Shown piece by piece: positions 13,935 through 22,142 of a DNA stretch of 40,445 nucleotides. The stretch is from UBA1240 sp045599185 (lineage in GTDB: Bacteria; Spirochaetota; Spirochaetia; Treponematales; Treponemataceae): contig JAZRVO010000010.1 of the NCBI GenBank assembly GCA_045599185.1, positions 1-40,445 of the forward strand. Reading direction: 5' to 3'. Positions within the stretch are counted from its first letter, which is position 1, and every line of letters starts with the position of its first letter. The notes beneath the pieces are model-generated. The model did no database searches. It worked only from the letters and a program-made list of their open reading frames with translations, and had not been told where the DNA came from. The position numbers and the translations under genes are program-made.

Positions 13935-16900
13935 GTGGAAAATTTTAAAGTATTCAGCCTGGAAAACCCGATTGGATTTATGCAGGAAATAACCAAAAAG
14001 TTAACAAACCTTAGAGAATCAAATTATTCAGAATCCGTGCAGACTTATCTTGCACGCGTCTGCGAAATTTATCAGGCACAAAGTTTTCAGGTGTGGAGCG
14101 TAAGCGAAGACAGTGACGGCGAACTTTTGTGCCTTTGCCGCGCTTCATATTCAAAAAAAGACGAAACTTTAAAAACCAACACCGCCTGCAATACGGAAAT
14201 TTTTGACAAAGACATAGATTTTAAAAAGTTTTTTGAACCATACAGGGAACGCATCTATTCGCCTGAATCTGTCTGCATTCCGTATAAAAAAGGCACTTTC
14301 GTAATGCCAATCGGCAACGGTGTTTTTTCGGGCTTTGGCGTTCTGAATGGCGTAAATTATGACGGCATTCACGCTGATTCTCTCTATACATTATGCAGCG
14401 TTGTTTATGCTTCTCTGGCTTCTCTTCGTCAGCTGGAAATGTTTCAGCTGGTTAAAAGCCGGCAGGAAGAAAACAAAGAAGAAGATTTGCGCGACAAGCT
14501 GCTTTCTACCGCAAATGCCATAACTGAAATTTTCAGCCGTACCGAAGAACTTTATTATCAGGAACGCATGGACAAAGCTTTGCAGATTGTTGGCGAAGCC
14601 GTTGGCGTTGACCGTGTTTACGTTTACCGCAATGTGCGCGAAGAAAACGGCGGCTGCTGGGTAGAACGTGCTTTCTGCTGGCTTTCGCCCAATGCACCGG
14701 ACTACAAGCCCGGCAACGATCACCTGGGCTGGTTTCTTTCCAAAGAAGACATTGAACTGCGCTGCCGCCCGGACCAGCGTTTCCTTAATGCCCGCATAAG
14801 CGACCATCCGCGCGGCTGGCAGGGAAAAATGGAAGACAACGTACTTTCTATTCTGGTGGTGCAGATTCTTTTGGGCGACAAATACTGGGGCTTTATAGGT
14901 TTTGACGACTGCCACCGGGAAAGGCTTTTTACCCAGCATGAAGAGAATATTCTTAATACCTGTTCCCACATGTTTTTGGGGCACATTAACCAGCACGAAT
15001 ACATGGTAAATGCCCAGCACCGTGATGAACTGGTTAAGGCCAGTAACGAAGTTACAAGAATTTTAACGCAGAATGACAGTTTAAGTTTCGGCGACAAAAT
15101 TCAAAGTGCCCTAAAGGTTATCTGCCAAAGCGTTGGCGGCGACCGCGCCTATATATGGCAAAAAACCGAAGACTGTGACAACGGCTGCTGGCTTGGCTTA
15201 AAGTATTACTGGCAGGATCCGGGCGCGCCGATAAATCCGCAGGGTATAATACGGCGCAAGCGTATAAGCAACGAAGATGTTGAAAACTGTAAAAAGCCTG
15301 AAAACATGTTTACCAATGTTATGGTTGCCAAAGACAAACCCCGGGGCTGGGAAAATCTGATTGAACAGAACATCAAATCCGAACTTGTCATTCAGATTGT
15401 TTCCGGTGCGGATTACTGGGGCTGCATAGGCATAAGCGACTGTACCCACGAAAGGCTTTTTTCACCGAGTCAGGAAAATATTGTAAACACCTGTGGCCAC
15501 ATGATTCTTGCATACGTTTTTCAGCAGGAAAGCATGAAAAAAATAAATGCACGCGACAAGCTTCTGGCAACGGTGAATAAAGCGGCAAGGGATTTGGTTT
15601 CGTTGCAGTCGCTGGAAATAACCGAACGCCTGAAAAAGTGCATGGGCTATATAGGAAAACAGCTGGACATTCACCGCATACACATCTGGAAAGCTACCCG
15701 CGATGTTTCTGACGATGCCGCACGGAACGATTCAAGTTCATTTTTAAAGTTTACAAGGCTTGTTGCAGAATGGCGCAACCCGATTATGGAACAGATGGGG
15801 ATACCGCCTTTGCCTGAAAGTTATTTTGACCACAGCGATTTTTTTGTTAACTGGCACAAAAATCCCAATTTTGGGCAGGTTATTACCTACTGTAAAAGCG
15901 ACGGTACGCCGAACAAAGGCCTTCGCGCAATCTGCAAGGAACTGAATGTTGCTTCAACCCTTATTGTGCCCGTAATGCTTGAAAGCGGCTTTTTCTGCGT
16001 AATGAGTTTTGACAACTGCCGGGAAGAACGTGTTTACACCGCCGACGAGCAGGCGATTCTTGCAAACTGCGCAAGCATTTTTATTGCCCAGGTTTTGCAG
16101 GACGAAACTTCAAAAGGCTTAATTGAAGCAAAAGAAGAAGCTTTAACTGCGACACGCACAAAAAGCAATTTTCTGGCAAACATGAGCCACGAAATCCGTA
16201 CCCCGATGAATGCAATTATGGGCATGTCGGAACTGATTCTGCTGGAACAGCTGCCGCCGCTTATAAAAGATTACGCTGCCGACATAAACAAGGCAACGCG
16301 CAGCCTTTTAAGCATTGTTGACGACATTCTTGACATAAGCAAAATTGAAAGCGGCCGCATTGATTTGGTTAACACGGCTTACAATTTCAGCGAACTTATT
16401 GGCGACGTTATAACCCTTATAAAAATGCGCACGGCTGCAAAAAGCCTTAGTTTTTTTGTGCGCATCGACCCTAACTTGCCCCAAAAACTGTTTGGTGACG
16501 AAAACCGCGTAAAGCAGGTGCTGGTAAACATTTTGGGCAACGCGGTAAAATACACCAGCGAAGGCAGCGTGCGGCTGGTGGTAACGGGCGAACAGAACGA
16601 AAATCAGCTTGTCCTGCATTTTAGGGTTGAAGATTCTGGAATTGGCATACGTGAAGAAGATTTTGACAAGCTTTTTGAAGTTTTTTCACGCGTAGACACA
16701 AAACGCAACCGCAATATTGTGGGCACGGGTCTTGGTCTTTCCATTGTAAAGCAGCTTTGCGAAATGATGGGCGGCAACATCACCGTTCAAAGTGAATACG
16801 GCCGGGGTTCCGTGTTTACTGCAACAATTGTTCAGGAAATTGTAAAAAATGAAACAATCGTTCCGCTGCACGAACTTTCTGAAAAAGTACACAAGGTGCT

Positions 16901-18299
16901 GGTTTTTGAACCGCGTGAAGCATTCCGCAACCACGATGCAAAAATTTTAAGCGATTTGGGCTGCGATTATACCCTGTGCTGTTTGCAGGGCGAGTTTGAA
17001 GATTATTTAAGCCGTAATTCCGCCGGTAAAGAACCGCTGTTCGATTTTATTCTTATTTCTTCCATTTATTACCGCAAATTTTACCTTTACGCCAAAAGCC
17101 AGAAAGGAAAAAGCCGTTTTGTTGTTCTGGCCGAAGGCAGCAACGATTTTCAGTATGACAAGGATTTGCTGATTGCGTCGGTGCCGCTTAACTGCGTGCA
17201 GCTGGCAAAGCTTTTCCTTTACGGGCCGGAACTTAGTACCAAGGAAGCCTTTGCGCTTAGCGGCAATGAAGTTGTAAGTGCGCCGAATGCCAGCGTGCTG
17301 GTTGTTGACGACAATGCCGTAAACCTTAAGGTTGCAGCAGGTTTGCTTCGCAGCCATGATATTGAAATTGACGCGGTTCAGTCCGGGCTTGAGGCTATAA
17401 ACCTTATAAAAATTAAAAAGTTCGATTTAATTTTTATGGACCACATGATGCCCGAAATGGACGGGGTTGAAGCTACACACGCCATACGTGCCATGGGCGG
17501 CGACAAAGCCGACGTGCCGATTATTGCGCTGACGGCAAACGCCATAAGCGGCGTGCGCGAAATGTTTATTGCAGAAGGCATGAACGACTTTTTGGCAAAG
17601 CCAATTGAACCGAGCAAGCTGAACGAAATGCTTTTCAAATGGCTGCCACATCATTTGGTTCAAAAGAAAAACCGTGAAAAAGGCAAGGAACTTGCCAGCG
17701 CTACCACGTTTATTGACGACGTAAATTTTGCAGTTGGCCTTAATTTTGCCGGAAACGATATTGAAGCCTACCGCGACATACTTTCTACGTTTTTTATTGA
17801 TGCGGAAAACAAAATTGAACAGTTAAAGGTTGCCTACAAGGGGCAGGACTGGCATTTGTTTGCGGTTTTTGCCCACGCGGTAAAGGGCGCGGCTGCTAAT
17901 ATCGGCGCGGACAATCTTTCGGCTTTTGCGCGGCACATGGAAGAAGCCGGCAAGCTGGAAAATGAAGCCTACATTACGGCCAACATCGACGTTTTTCTGC
18001 TGCAAATTGCAACTTTAAAGCAGGGCATTCACGACTATCTGTTTGCAAGCGAAAATGCGGCAGAAACCGATGCCAACGAGCAGGGCAATTTAAGCTTTTT
18101 GAAAGAAAAAATCGAAGCTGTTTTGGATCGTTCCGAAAATACTGACATTATTGCAATTGAAGACCTGTTTGAAGAAATTGACGGTTTTTTGTGGCCTGCC
18201 AAATTTAGGGGCTGCATAGAAGAAATAAAAAAAGCCACCGATTTATTTGATTATGATGCAATAAGTGCAAAGGCAAGGGAACTGCTGGAACTTTTGTAA
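13935..18299 (+). CDS. Soluble hybrid sensor histidine kinase: four GAF-like domains, kinase, pseudo-receiver, receiver, Hpt
   Basis: 1454 residues from GTG 13935, with no signal peptide or membrane helix, so cytoplasmic. A diverged GAF-like domain (about 20-170) is followed by three similar ~175-residue repeats (about 187-360, 365-540, 545-735). Each opens with D-[KE]-L-[LV] and contains an aromatic 'YWGFIGFDDC'-like strand, as in GAF domains. HisKA carries NMSHEIRTPMNAIMG with His752. The ATPase domain has NAVKYTSEG, DSGIGI and GTGLGLSI. A degenerate receiver without its phospho-Asp lies at about 985-1095. A true receiver follows (Asp1125/1126, phospho-acceptor Asp1169 in IFMDHMMPEMDG). The Hpt domain has His1314 in FAHAVKGAAANIG. 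About 85 further residues have no recognised fold. The full relay His-Asp-His is present, but no partner regulator is adjacent. Confidence 0.93.
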   Translation: MENFKVFSLENPIGFMQEITKKLTNLRESNYSESVQTYLARVCEIYQAQSFQVWSVSEDSDGELLCLCRASYSKKDETLKTNTACNTEIFDKDIDFKKFFEPYRERIYSPESVCIPYKKGTFVMPIGNGVFSGFGVLNGVNYDGIHADSLYTLCSVVYASLASLRQLEMFQLVKSRQEENKEEDLRDKLLSTANAITEIFSRTEELYYQERMDKALQIVGEAVGVDRVYVYRNVREENGGCWVERAFCWLSPNAPDYKPGNDHLGWFLSKEDIELRCRPDQRFLNARISDHPRGWQGKMEDNVLSILVVQILLGDKYWGFIGFDDCHRERLFTQHEENILNTCSHMFLGHINQHEYMVNAQHRDELVKASNEVTRILTQNDSLSFGDKIQSALKVICQSVGGDRAYIWQKTEDCDNGCWLGLKYYWQDPGAPINPQGIIRRKRISNEDVENCKKPENMFTNVMVAKDKPRGWENLIEQNIKSELVIQIVSGADYWGCIGISDCTHERLFSPSQENIVNTCGHMILAYVFQQESMKKINARDKLLATVNKAARDLVSLQSLEITERLKKCMGYIGKQLDIHRIHIWKATRDVSDDAARNDSSSFLKFTRLVAEWRNPIMEQMGIPPLPESYFDHSDFFVNWHKNPNFGQVITYCKSDGTPNKGLRAICKELNVASTLIVPVMLESGFFCVMSFDNCREERVYTADEQAILANCASIFIAQVLQDETSKGLIEAKEEALTATRTKSNFLANMSHEIRTPMNAIMGMSELILLEQLPPLIKDYAADINKATRSLLSIVDDILDISKIESGRIDLVNTAYNFSELIGDVITLIKMRTAAKSLSFFVRIDPNLPQKLFGDENRVKQVLVNILGNAVKYTSEGSVRLVVTGEQNENQLVLHFRVEDSGIGIREEDFDKLFEVFSRVDTKRNRNIVGTGLGLSIVKQLCEMMGGNITVQSEYGRGSVFTATIVQEIVKNETIVPLHELSEKVHKVLVFEPREAFRNHDAKILSDLGCDYTLCCLQGEFEDYLSRNSAGKEPLFDFILISSIYYRKFYLYAKSQKGKSRFVVLAEGSNDFQYDKDLLIASVPLNCVQLAKLFLYGPELSTKEAFALSGNEVVSAPNASVLVVDDNAVNLKVAAGLLRSHDIEIDAVQSGLEAINLIKIKKFDLIFMDHMMPEMDGVEATHAIRAMGGDKADVPIIALTANAISGVREMFIAEGMNDFLAKPIEPSKLNEMLFKWLPHHLVQKKNREKGKELASATTFIDDVNFAVGLNFAGNDIEAYRDILSTFFIDAENKIEQLKVAYKGQDWHLFAVFAHAVKGAAANIGADNLSAFARHMEEAGKLENEAYITANIDVFLLQIATLKQGIHDYLFASENAAETDANEQGNLSFLKEKIEAVLDRSENTDIIAIEDLFEEIDGFLWPAKFRGCIEEIKKATDLFDYDAISAKARELLELL

Positions 18300-18318
18300 A
18301 TCACTCCTTTAAAAGCAG

Positions 18319-18379
18319 AAAGCCCCGGTGTGCAAAGGAACAGGCTGATTAAACCGTTCCATTCGCTCCGGGGCTTTTT
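18319..18379. terminator. Bidirectional terminator between kinase and cyclase genes
   Basis: AAAGCCCCGG and CCGGGGCTTT form the base of a long hairpin, with a second inner pairing GGAAC / GTTCC; T5 follows on the plus strand and the flanking A-run serves the minus strand. Confidence 0.85.
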
Positions 18380-18408
18380 GTTCTAGTTTTACAAAAAACT
18401 GAAAGCGT

Positions 18409-20580
18409 CTACTTGCTGTCTGCAACCCAAACGCCAGTTTTCCATTCGCTTAAATTGCTGGCCAAAAGGCTGGCGCATTTTTTGCAGTAACGCAATGCCG
18501 GTTCGTCTTTGTTTTTAATTTTTTCAAAAACTTCCAGTGCTTTTTCCAGTTCGCCTTTGTAAAAAAATTTAAGCCCTGCGTCAAAAATCGGCAGAATGTC
18601 TTTAAGTTCTTCGTATTCTTCCTGCAAAAGCGGCTGAAAAACCGTTACGGCTTCGGATTTTCCTACAACTTCCAGTTTTGCCAGTTCGCGGAATTTTACG
18701 TGGCATCCTGTTTTTTCCGCCGCTTCCTTCATTGACTGGGTGCACATTGTATAAGTGCCAAACTGCTTGTTCTGGCCTTCAAGGCGCGAAGCCAAATTGA
18801 CCGAATCGCCAAGCATGGTGTAGTCAAAACGGTTTCGCGAACCCATGTTGCCAACAACTGCAACGCCCGTGTTCAATCCTATGCGCATGTAAACGCCTTT
18901 CTGCGCGCGCGTTGCCAAATCCGGGCGCATTTTAGCCAAAAGCCGCTGGCATTCAAGGGAAGCTTCAAGTGCGCGCTGGGCGTGGTCTTTCTGCCCGGTC
19001 GGCGCGTTCCAGAATGCGATGATTGCGTCGCCTTCGTATTTGTCAATTGTTCCGCCGTATTTCAAAATAACGTCGCTCATTGCCGAAAGGTAGTCATTCA
19101 AAAACGAAGTCAGCACTTCCGGTTCCATTTTTTCGCTTATTGAAGTAAAGCCCTGCAAATCGGAAAAATAAACGCTTATTTCCTTGCGTTCACCGCCAAG
19201 ACGCAGCCTGTCCGGGTGCAGAATCAGTTCGTCAATTACGGCCGGGCTTAAATACTGCTTGAAGGCGGATTTAAGGTATTTTTTCTGCTTGCCTTCAAAG
19301 GCGTAGTCTGCCAGAACGGTAAGAATGTAGCTGAAAATAAGTGCCGCCGCCGGTGTGATTAAGGCCAGCCACAGGCCGTTTGTAAAAATAAAGGCATTGG
19401 CAAAAATCAGCACAAGCGTTAGTGCCGCCACCACAAAAAGCGAAAACACCAGTGCATGTTTTCTTATAAACGGTATGTGTTCGGTAAATGCAAGGGAAAA
19501 CGCACCAAGAAATGCACCCAGAACAATCATCAAAAGTGAATATTTAAGCGGTGCCTGATAGATAAAGTCGTTTTGCAGAAAATTGTCCAGCATGGTAATG
19601 TGCACGCCAACGCCGGGGTATTTTGAAGAAATCGGCGTAGTACACAAATCGAAAAGTCCGGGGGCATAAAAGCCAAAGAATACATATTTGTTGGCAAAAT
19701 CTTCCGGCATTAAAAGCGGTTCTTCGCCTTTTTGCAGCGCGTACCAGCTGGAAAGTACCTGCATGGCGTTGTAAGGTATGTAACGGTCTAAGTCGCCCCT
19801 GAACCGTAAAAGCGGCTTGCAGTTTTTGTCTACCGGAATGGTTTTTCCCATTAAAGTTGCCGTTTTATTTTTGGCGTTAAAGGTTAAAGTTTCGTTTTTG
19901 CCGTCGCGTACCAAAAGCTGTGCCATACCAAGGGACGGAACAGCCCTGCCGTCTACCATGTAAAAAAGGTTTGTGCGGCGTATTATGTCGTCGGAATCGG
20001 AAGTGCTTCTGATATTGCCTATGCCGCCAGCTGTAGAACGCAGCGGTTTGATTGGAAAAATTCCCGGATAAGGCGGGCAGGTTTTTGCTATTAGTTTTGG
20101 TGAAAAATCGGAAAGGTCAAAATATGCTGATTTTATGTCGTCTGGAAAAGTAATGGTATTGCCGTATTCTTCGCTTAAAAACACCGTGTGAATGACGCCG
20201 GCAAATTTGGCAGAAGCTTTTGCAAAACTTTCGTCGTCTTCATCGCCGTAAACCGAAGGTTCGGTAAACATAACATCAAAAGCCAGCGAGTTTGCACCGC
20301 CGTCTGCCAGAAAGTTTACAATGTCGGCGTAGGCTTTGCGCGGCCAGGGCCAGCTCCATCCCAGTTCCTGCTGTGCCCAGTCAATGCTTTCCTGATCAAG
20401 CAGAATAAGCATGATGTCATCGCTTGGCACTGTCAGTTCCGCCGTTTGCTTTATAAGCGTATCGTACACTTTGTTTTCAGGGTAATTAAACACGCCGCAA
20501 ACAAACAGCAGTGAACACAAAACTGCACTGCCCAGTGCAATAAGGGCAGTGCGTGGAAATTTTTTATTGATTAATTTCAT
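18409..20580 (-). CDS. CHASE2-domain adenylate cyclase
   Basis: 723 residues. An N-terminal membrane helix (11-31), an extracytoplasmic CHASE2 sensor domain (about 35-340, with FDVMFTEPS near 101-109 and FFGFYAPGLFD near 301-311), three more helices (about 345-425), a class III cyclase domain (about 465-650) and a TPR-like tail. In the cyclase, Asp474 (YFSDLQGF) and Asp518 (KYEGDAI) are the metal ligands, Lys514 and the Asp of FDYTMLGD are the adenine-specifying pair, and NLASR supplies the transition-state Asn and Arg. All are intact, so cAMP production is expected. It is last in a three-gene operon; its ATG overlaps the M48 protease stop (ATGA). Confidence 0.93.
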   Translation of the reverse strand: MKLINKKFPRTALIALGSAVLCSLLFVCGVFNYPENKVYDTLIKQTAELTVPSDDIMLILLDQESIDWAQQELGWSWPWPRKAYADIVNFLADGGANSLAFDVMFTEPSVYGDEDDESFAKASAKFAGVIHTVFLSEEYGNTITFPDDIKSAYFDLSDFSPKLIAKTCPPYPGIFPIKPLRSTAGGIGNIRSTSDSDDIIRRTNLFYMVDGRAVPSLGMAQLLVRDGKNETLTFNAKNKTATLMGKTIPVDKNCKPLLRFRGDLDRYIPYNAMQVLSSWYALQKGEEPLLMPEDFANKYVFFGFYAPGLFDLCTTPISSKYPGVGVHITMLDNFLQNDFIYQAPLKYSLLMIVLGAFLGAFSLAFTEHIPFIRKHALVFSLFVVAALTLVLIFANAFIFTNGLWLALITPAAALIFSYILTVLADYAFEGKQKKYLKSAFKQYLSPAVIDELILHPDRLRLGGERKEISVYFSDLQGFTSISEKMEPEVLTSFLNDYLSAMSDVILKYGGTIDKYEGDAIIAFWNAPTGQKDHAQRALEASLECQRLLAKMRPDLATRAQKGVYMRIGLNTGVAVVGNMGSRNRFDYTMLGDSVNLASRLEGQNKQFGTYTMCTQSMKEAAEKTGCHVKFRELAKLEVVGKSEAVTVFQPLLQEEYEELKDILPIFDAGLKFFYKGELEKALEVFEKIKNKDEPALRYCKKCASLLASNLSEWKTGVWVADSK

Positions 20581-21458
20581 AGGCCTTTTACGTTAGCTTT
20601 GTAGCGGTTAACCCTGGCTTGGGTTGTTTTTACAACCGGGTATTTACTGTTACGCAGCTTTGCATTGCGTATGCGGTTATCTGGCGAAGGGTGGGTGGCG
20701 TACATGCCGCCGGCTGCGCCAGTCTGGTTGCTTTTAAGTTCGTTCAGCATGCCCAGCAAACCGTCGGTGTCATACCCGGAAGCCGCCAGCAGTGCAAGTG
20801 CGGCATTATCCGCATCAAATTCCTGCTGCTTAGAATAACCGTTGGTTGTCATTGTGTTTACAATTTCACCAATGTCGGCGTTAAAAGTATCAACCATTTC
20901 ATCAAGTTTTTCGTTGCCAACTGCATAAACCACGGTTTGTCCGGCAGCGGTAAGGGCGACTTTTGTACGGTTGCTTTTAATGGCTTTAAGGGCGTGCTGC
21001 AATTGAATGTGACCAATTTCGTGGGCAATAACCGCAGCAAGTTCTTCTTCGTTGTCGGTACACTTTATGATTCCTTTTGTCAAAAGGATGTGTCCGCCCG
21101 GTGTTGCAAAGGCATTTACTTCGTCGCTGTCCAGAATCATTACGTGGTAGCCGTTGTAAAGTTCCGGTTTTGAAGAATTGATTACCAGCGTTGAACAGAT
21201 TCTGTTAAGATAAGTTTGCAGCGGCTGGTTATTCAGCGGCTTATATTTGGTTAAAATCTGGGCGGCAACTGCCCGGCCGATATAATATTCTTCTTCCGGC
21301 GTAATTTCTTCGGCGGCTTTCAGCAGGGCTTCGTTTGTTGTTTTGGCAGATTTTCTGGTTTTTTCATTGATGATGTTTTCTACTGAAAAAGCAGAAACTG
21401 CGCTTAAGCAGAAACATGAAAGCAACGTACCGGCAATAACTTTTTGAATTTTCTTCAT
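20577..21458 (-). CDS. M48 family metalloprotease, exported
   Basis: 293 residues with a signal peptide (about 1-24). The zinc motif HEIGH (His146, Glu147, His150) sits in VIAHEIGHIQLQHAL, and Glu213 in QQEFDADNAAL is the expected third ligand. The ATHPSPDNRI block near the C-terminus is typical of the BepA/LoiP-like soluble M48 group that works on envelope proteins. Its ATG follows the SH3-protein stop directly and its stop overlaps the cyclase start, so the three are probably co-translated. The link to the CHASE2 sensor suggests envelope-quality sensing, which is inference. Confidence 0.9.
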   Translation of the reverse strand: MKKIQKVIAGTLLSCFCLSAVSAFSVENIINEKTRKSAKTTNEALLKAAEEITPEEEYYIGRAVAAQILTKYKPLNNQPLQTYLNRICSTLVINSSKPELYNGYHVMILDSDEVNAFATPGGHILLTKGIIKCTDNEEELAAVIAHEIGHIQLQHALKAIKSNRTKVALTAAGQTVVYAVGNEKLDEMVDTFNADIGEIVNTMTTNGYSKQQEFDADNAALALLAASGYDTDGLLGMLNELKSNQTGAAGGMYATHPSPDNRIRNAKLRNSKYPVVKTTQARVNRYKANVKGL

Positions 21459-21935
21459 TTATTCAGCTCCCAAAAGTTCGCCTTCCTCAATAAAGTTTTT
21501 AAGGTCGGCTTTTTTTACGGAAAAAACTTCAAGTCTGTCTATTGCGCTGTAGTCCAGTTTTGAATTGCTTTTGTATTTTGTTTCAACTTCTTCGCTGAAC
21601 CCTTTGCCTGCAAGTGCAATTTCGCTGGCAGAAGCAGAAACCTTGCCTTTGGCTGAAGATGCAATGATTTTTTTTGTAGTTACGCTGGCAAGCGGAATCC
21701 AGCCTTCCTTTTTTGAATCGTCGAAAGAAACCAAAGCCCATTTTGCATTGGCACCCAGCACTACAAGCTTATCGCCGTAGTTTAAGGTTTTTATAACCTT
21801 GTCAAAGTTGCCAGTGCCTTCTTTAAGTTCTGCCTTGCGCACTGCAACATAAACGGTGTCGCCCTGCACCGGGGCTGCGGCAAACAGCATACCCAAACTT
21901 AAAAGTGCAATGCAAATACATACAATCTTTTTCAT
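21459..21935 (-). CDS. Exported SH3-domain protein
   Basis: 158 residues from ATG 21935, chosen because AGGAGA precedes it and a clean signal peptide follows (MKKIVCICIALLSLGMLFAA, cleavage near residue 20-23). Residues about 25-82 form a bacterial SH3 domain (VYVAVRKAELKEG, TLNYGDKLVVLG, WALVSFDDSKKEGWIP). The C-terminal half is charged and has no recognised fold. Bacterial SH3 domains often bind peptidoglycan or cell-wall peptides. It is the first gene of the operon with the M48 protease and the CHASE2 cyclase. Confidence 0.85.
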   Translation of the reverse strand: MKKIVCICIALLSLGMLFAAAPVQGDTVYVAVRKAELKEGTGNFDKVIKTLNYGDKLVVLGANAKWALVSFDDSKKEGWIPLASVTTKKIIASSAKGKVSASASEIALAGKGFSEEVETKYKSNSKLDYSAIDRLEVFSVKKADLKNFIEEGELLGAE

Positions 21936-21974
21936 TTTATTCTCCTGTTTTTTTGTATGAATAGTTTTGTGAAA

Positions 21975-21980
21975 AGTATA
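21975..21980 (-). promoter_or_regulatory. Candidate -10 of the SH3/M48/cyclase operon
   Basis: On the minus strand TATACT (5 of 6), about 40 nt before ATG 21935. I see no good -35 at the right distance, which would fit a promoter needing an activator. Confidence 0.35.
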
Positions 21981-22029
21981 TTTCATAAACCCATTAAAAT
22001 TGATGACAGTTACAGCATTTTGTAGTTTC

Positions 22030-22069
22030 TAATCTTTTCTTAATCTTCTTTTAATCTTATTTTAATATT
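22030..22069. repeat. Four direct repeats with exact 11-bp period
   Basis: TAATCTT begins at 22030, 22041 and 22052, and the variant TAATATT at 22063: four units exactly 11 bp apart, placing them on one face of the helix. Phased direct repeats of this size are how OmpR/PhoB-type response regulators bind. They lie about 50 bp upstream of the candidate -10 of the SH3/M48/cyclase operon. Confidence 0.6.
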
Positions 22070-22142
22070 CGGCTTTTTGCAAACTTTTTAACACTTTTTG
22101 CAGCTTTTTCGGTTTTTTACGCCGTCGGGCTGGCACGCTTTT

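Noticed and set aside
14391..15020. 209-codon minus-strand frame opposite the hybrid kinase
   Set aside because: Antisense shadow of the GAF repeats; other shadows occur all along this gene, and the kinase translation is clearly the real one.
21965..21990. TTGTGAAAAGTATATTTCATAA upstream of the SH3 gene as a third Rex site
   Set aside because: The two half sites are too far apart and the right arm is degraded (TTCATAA); it does not match the two rex-promoter sites.
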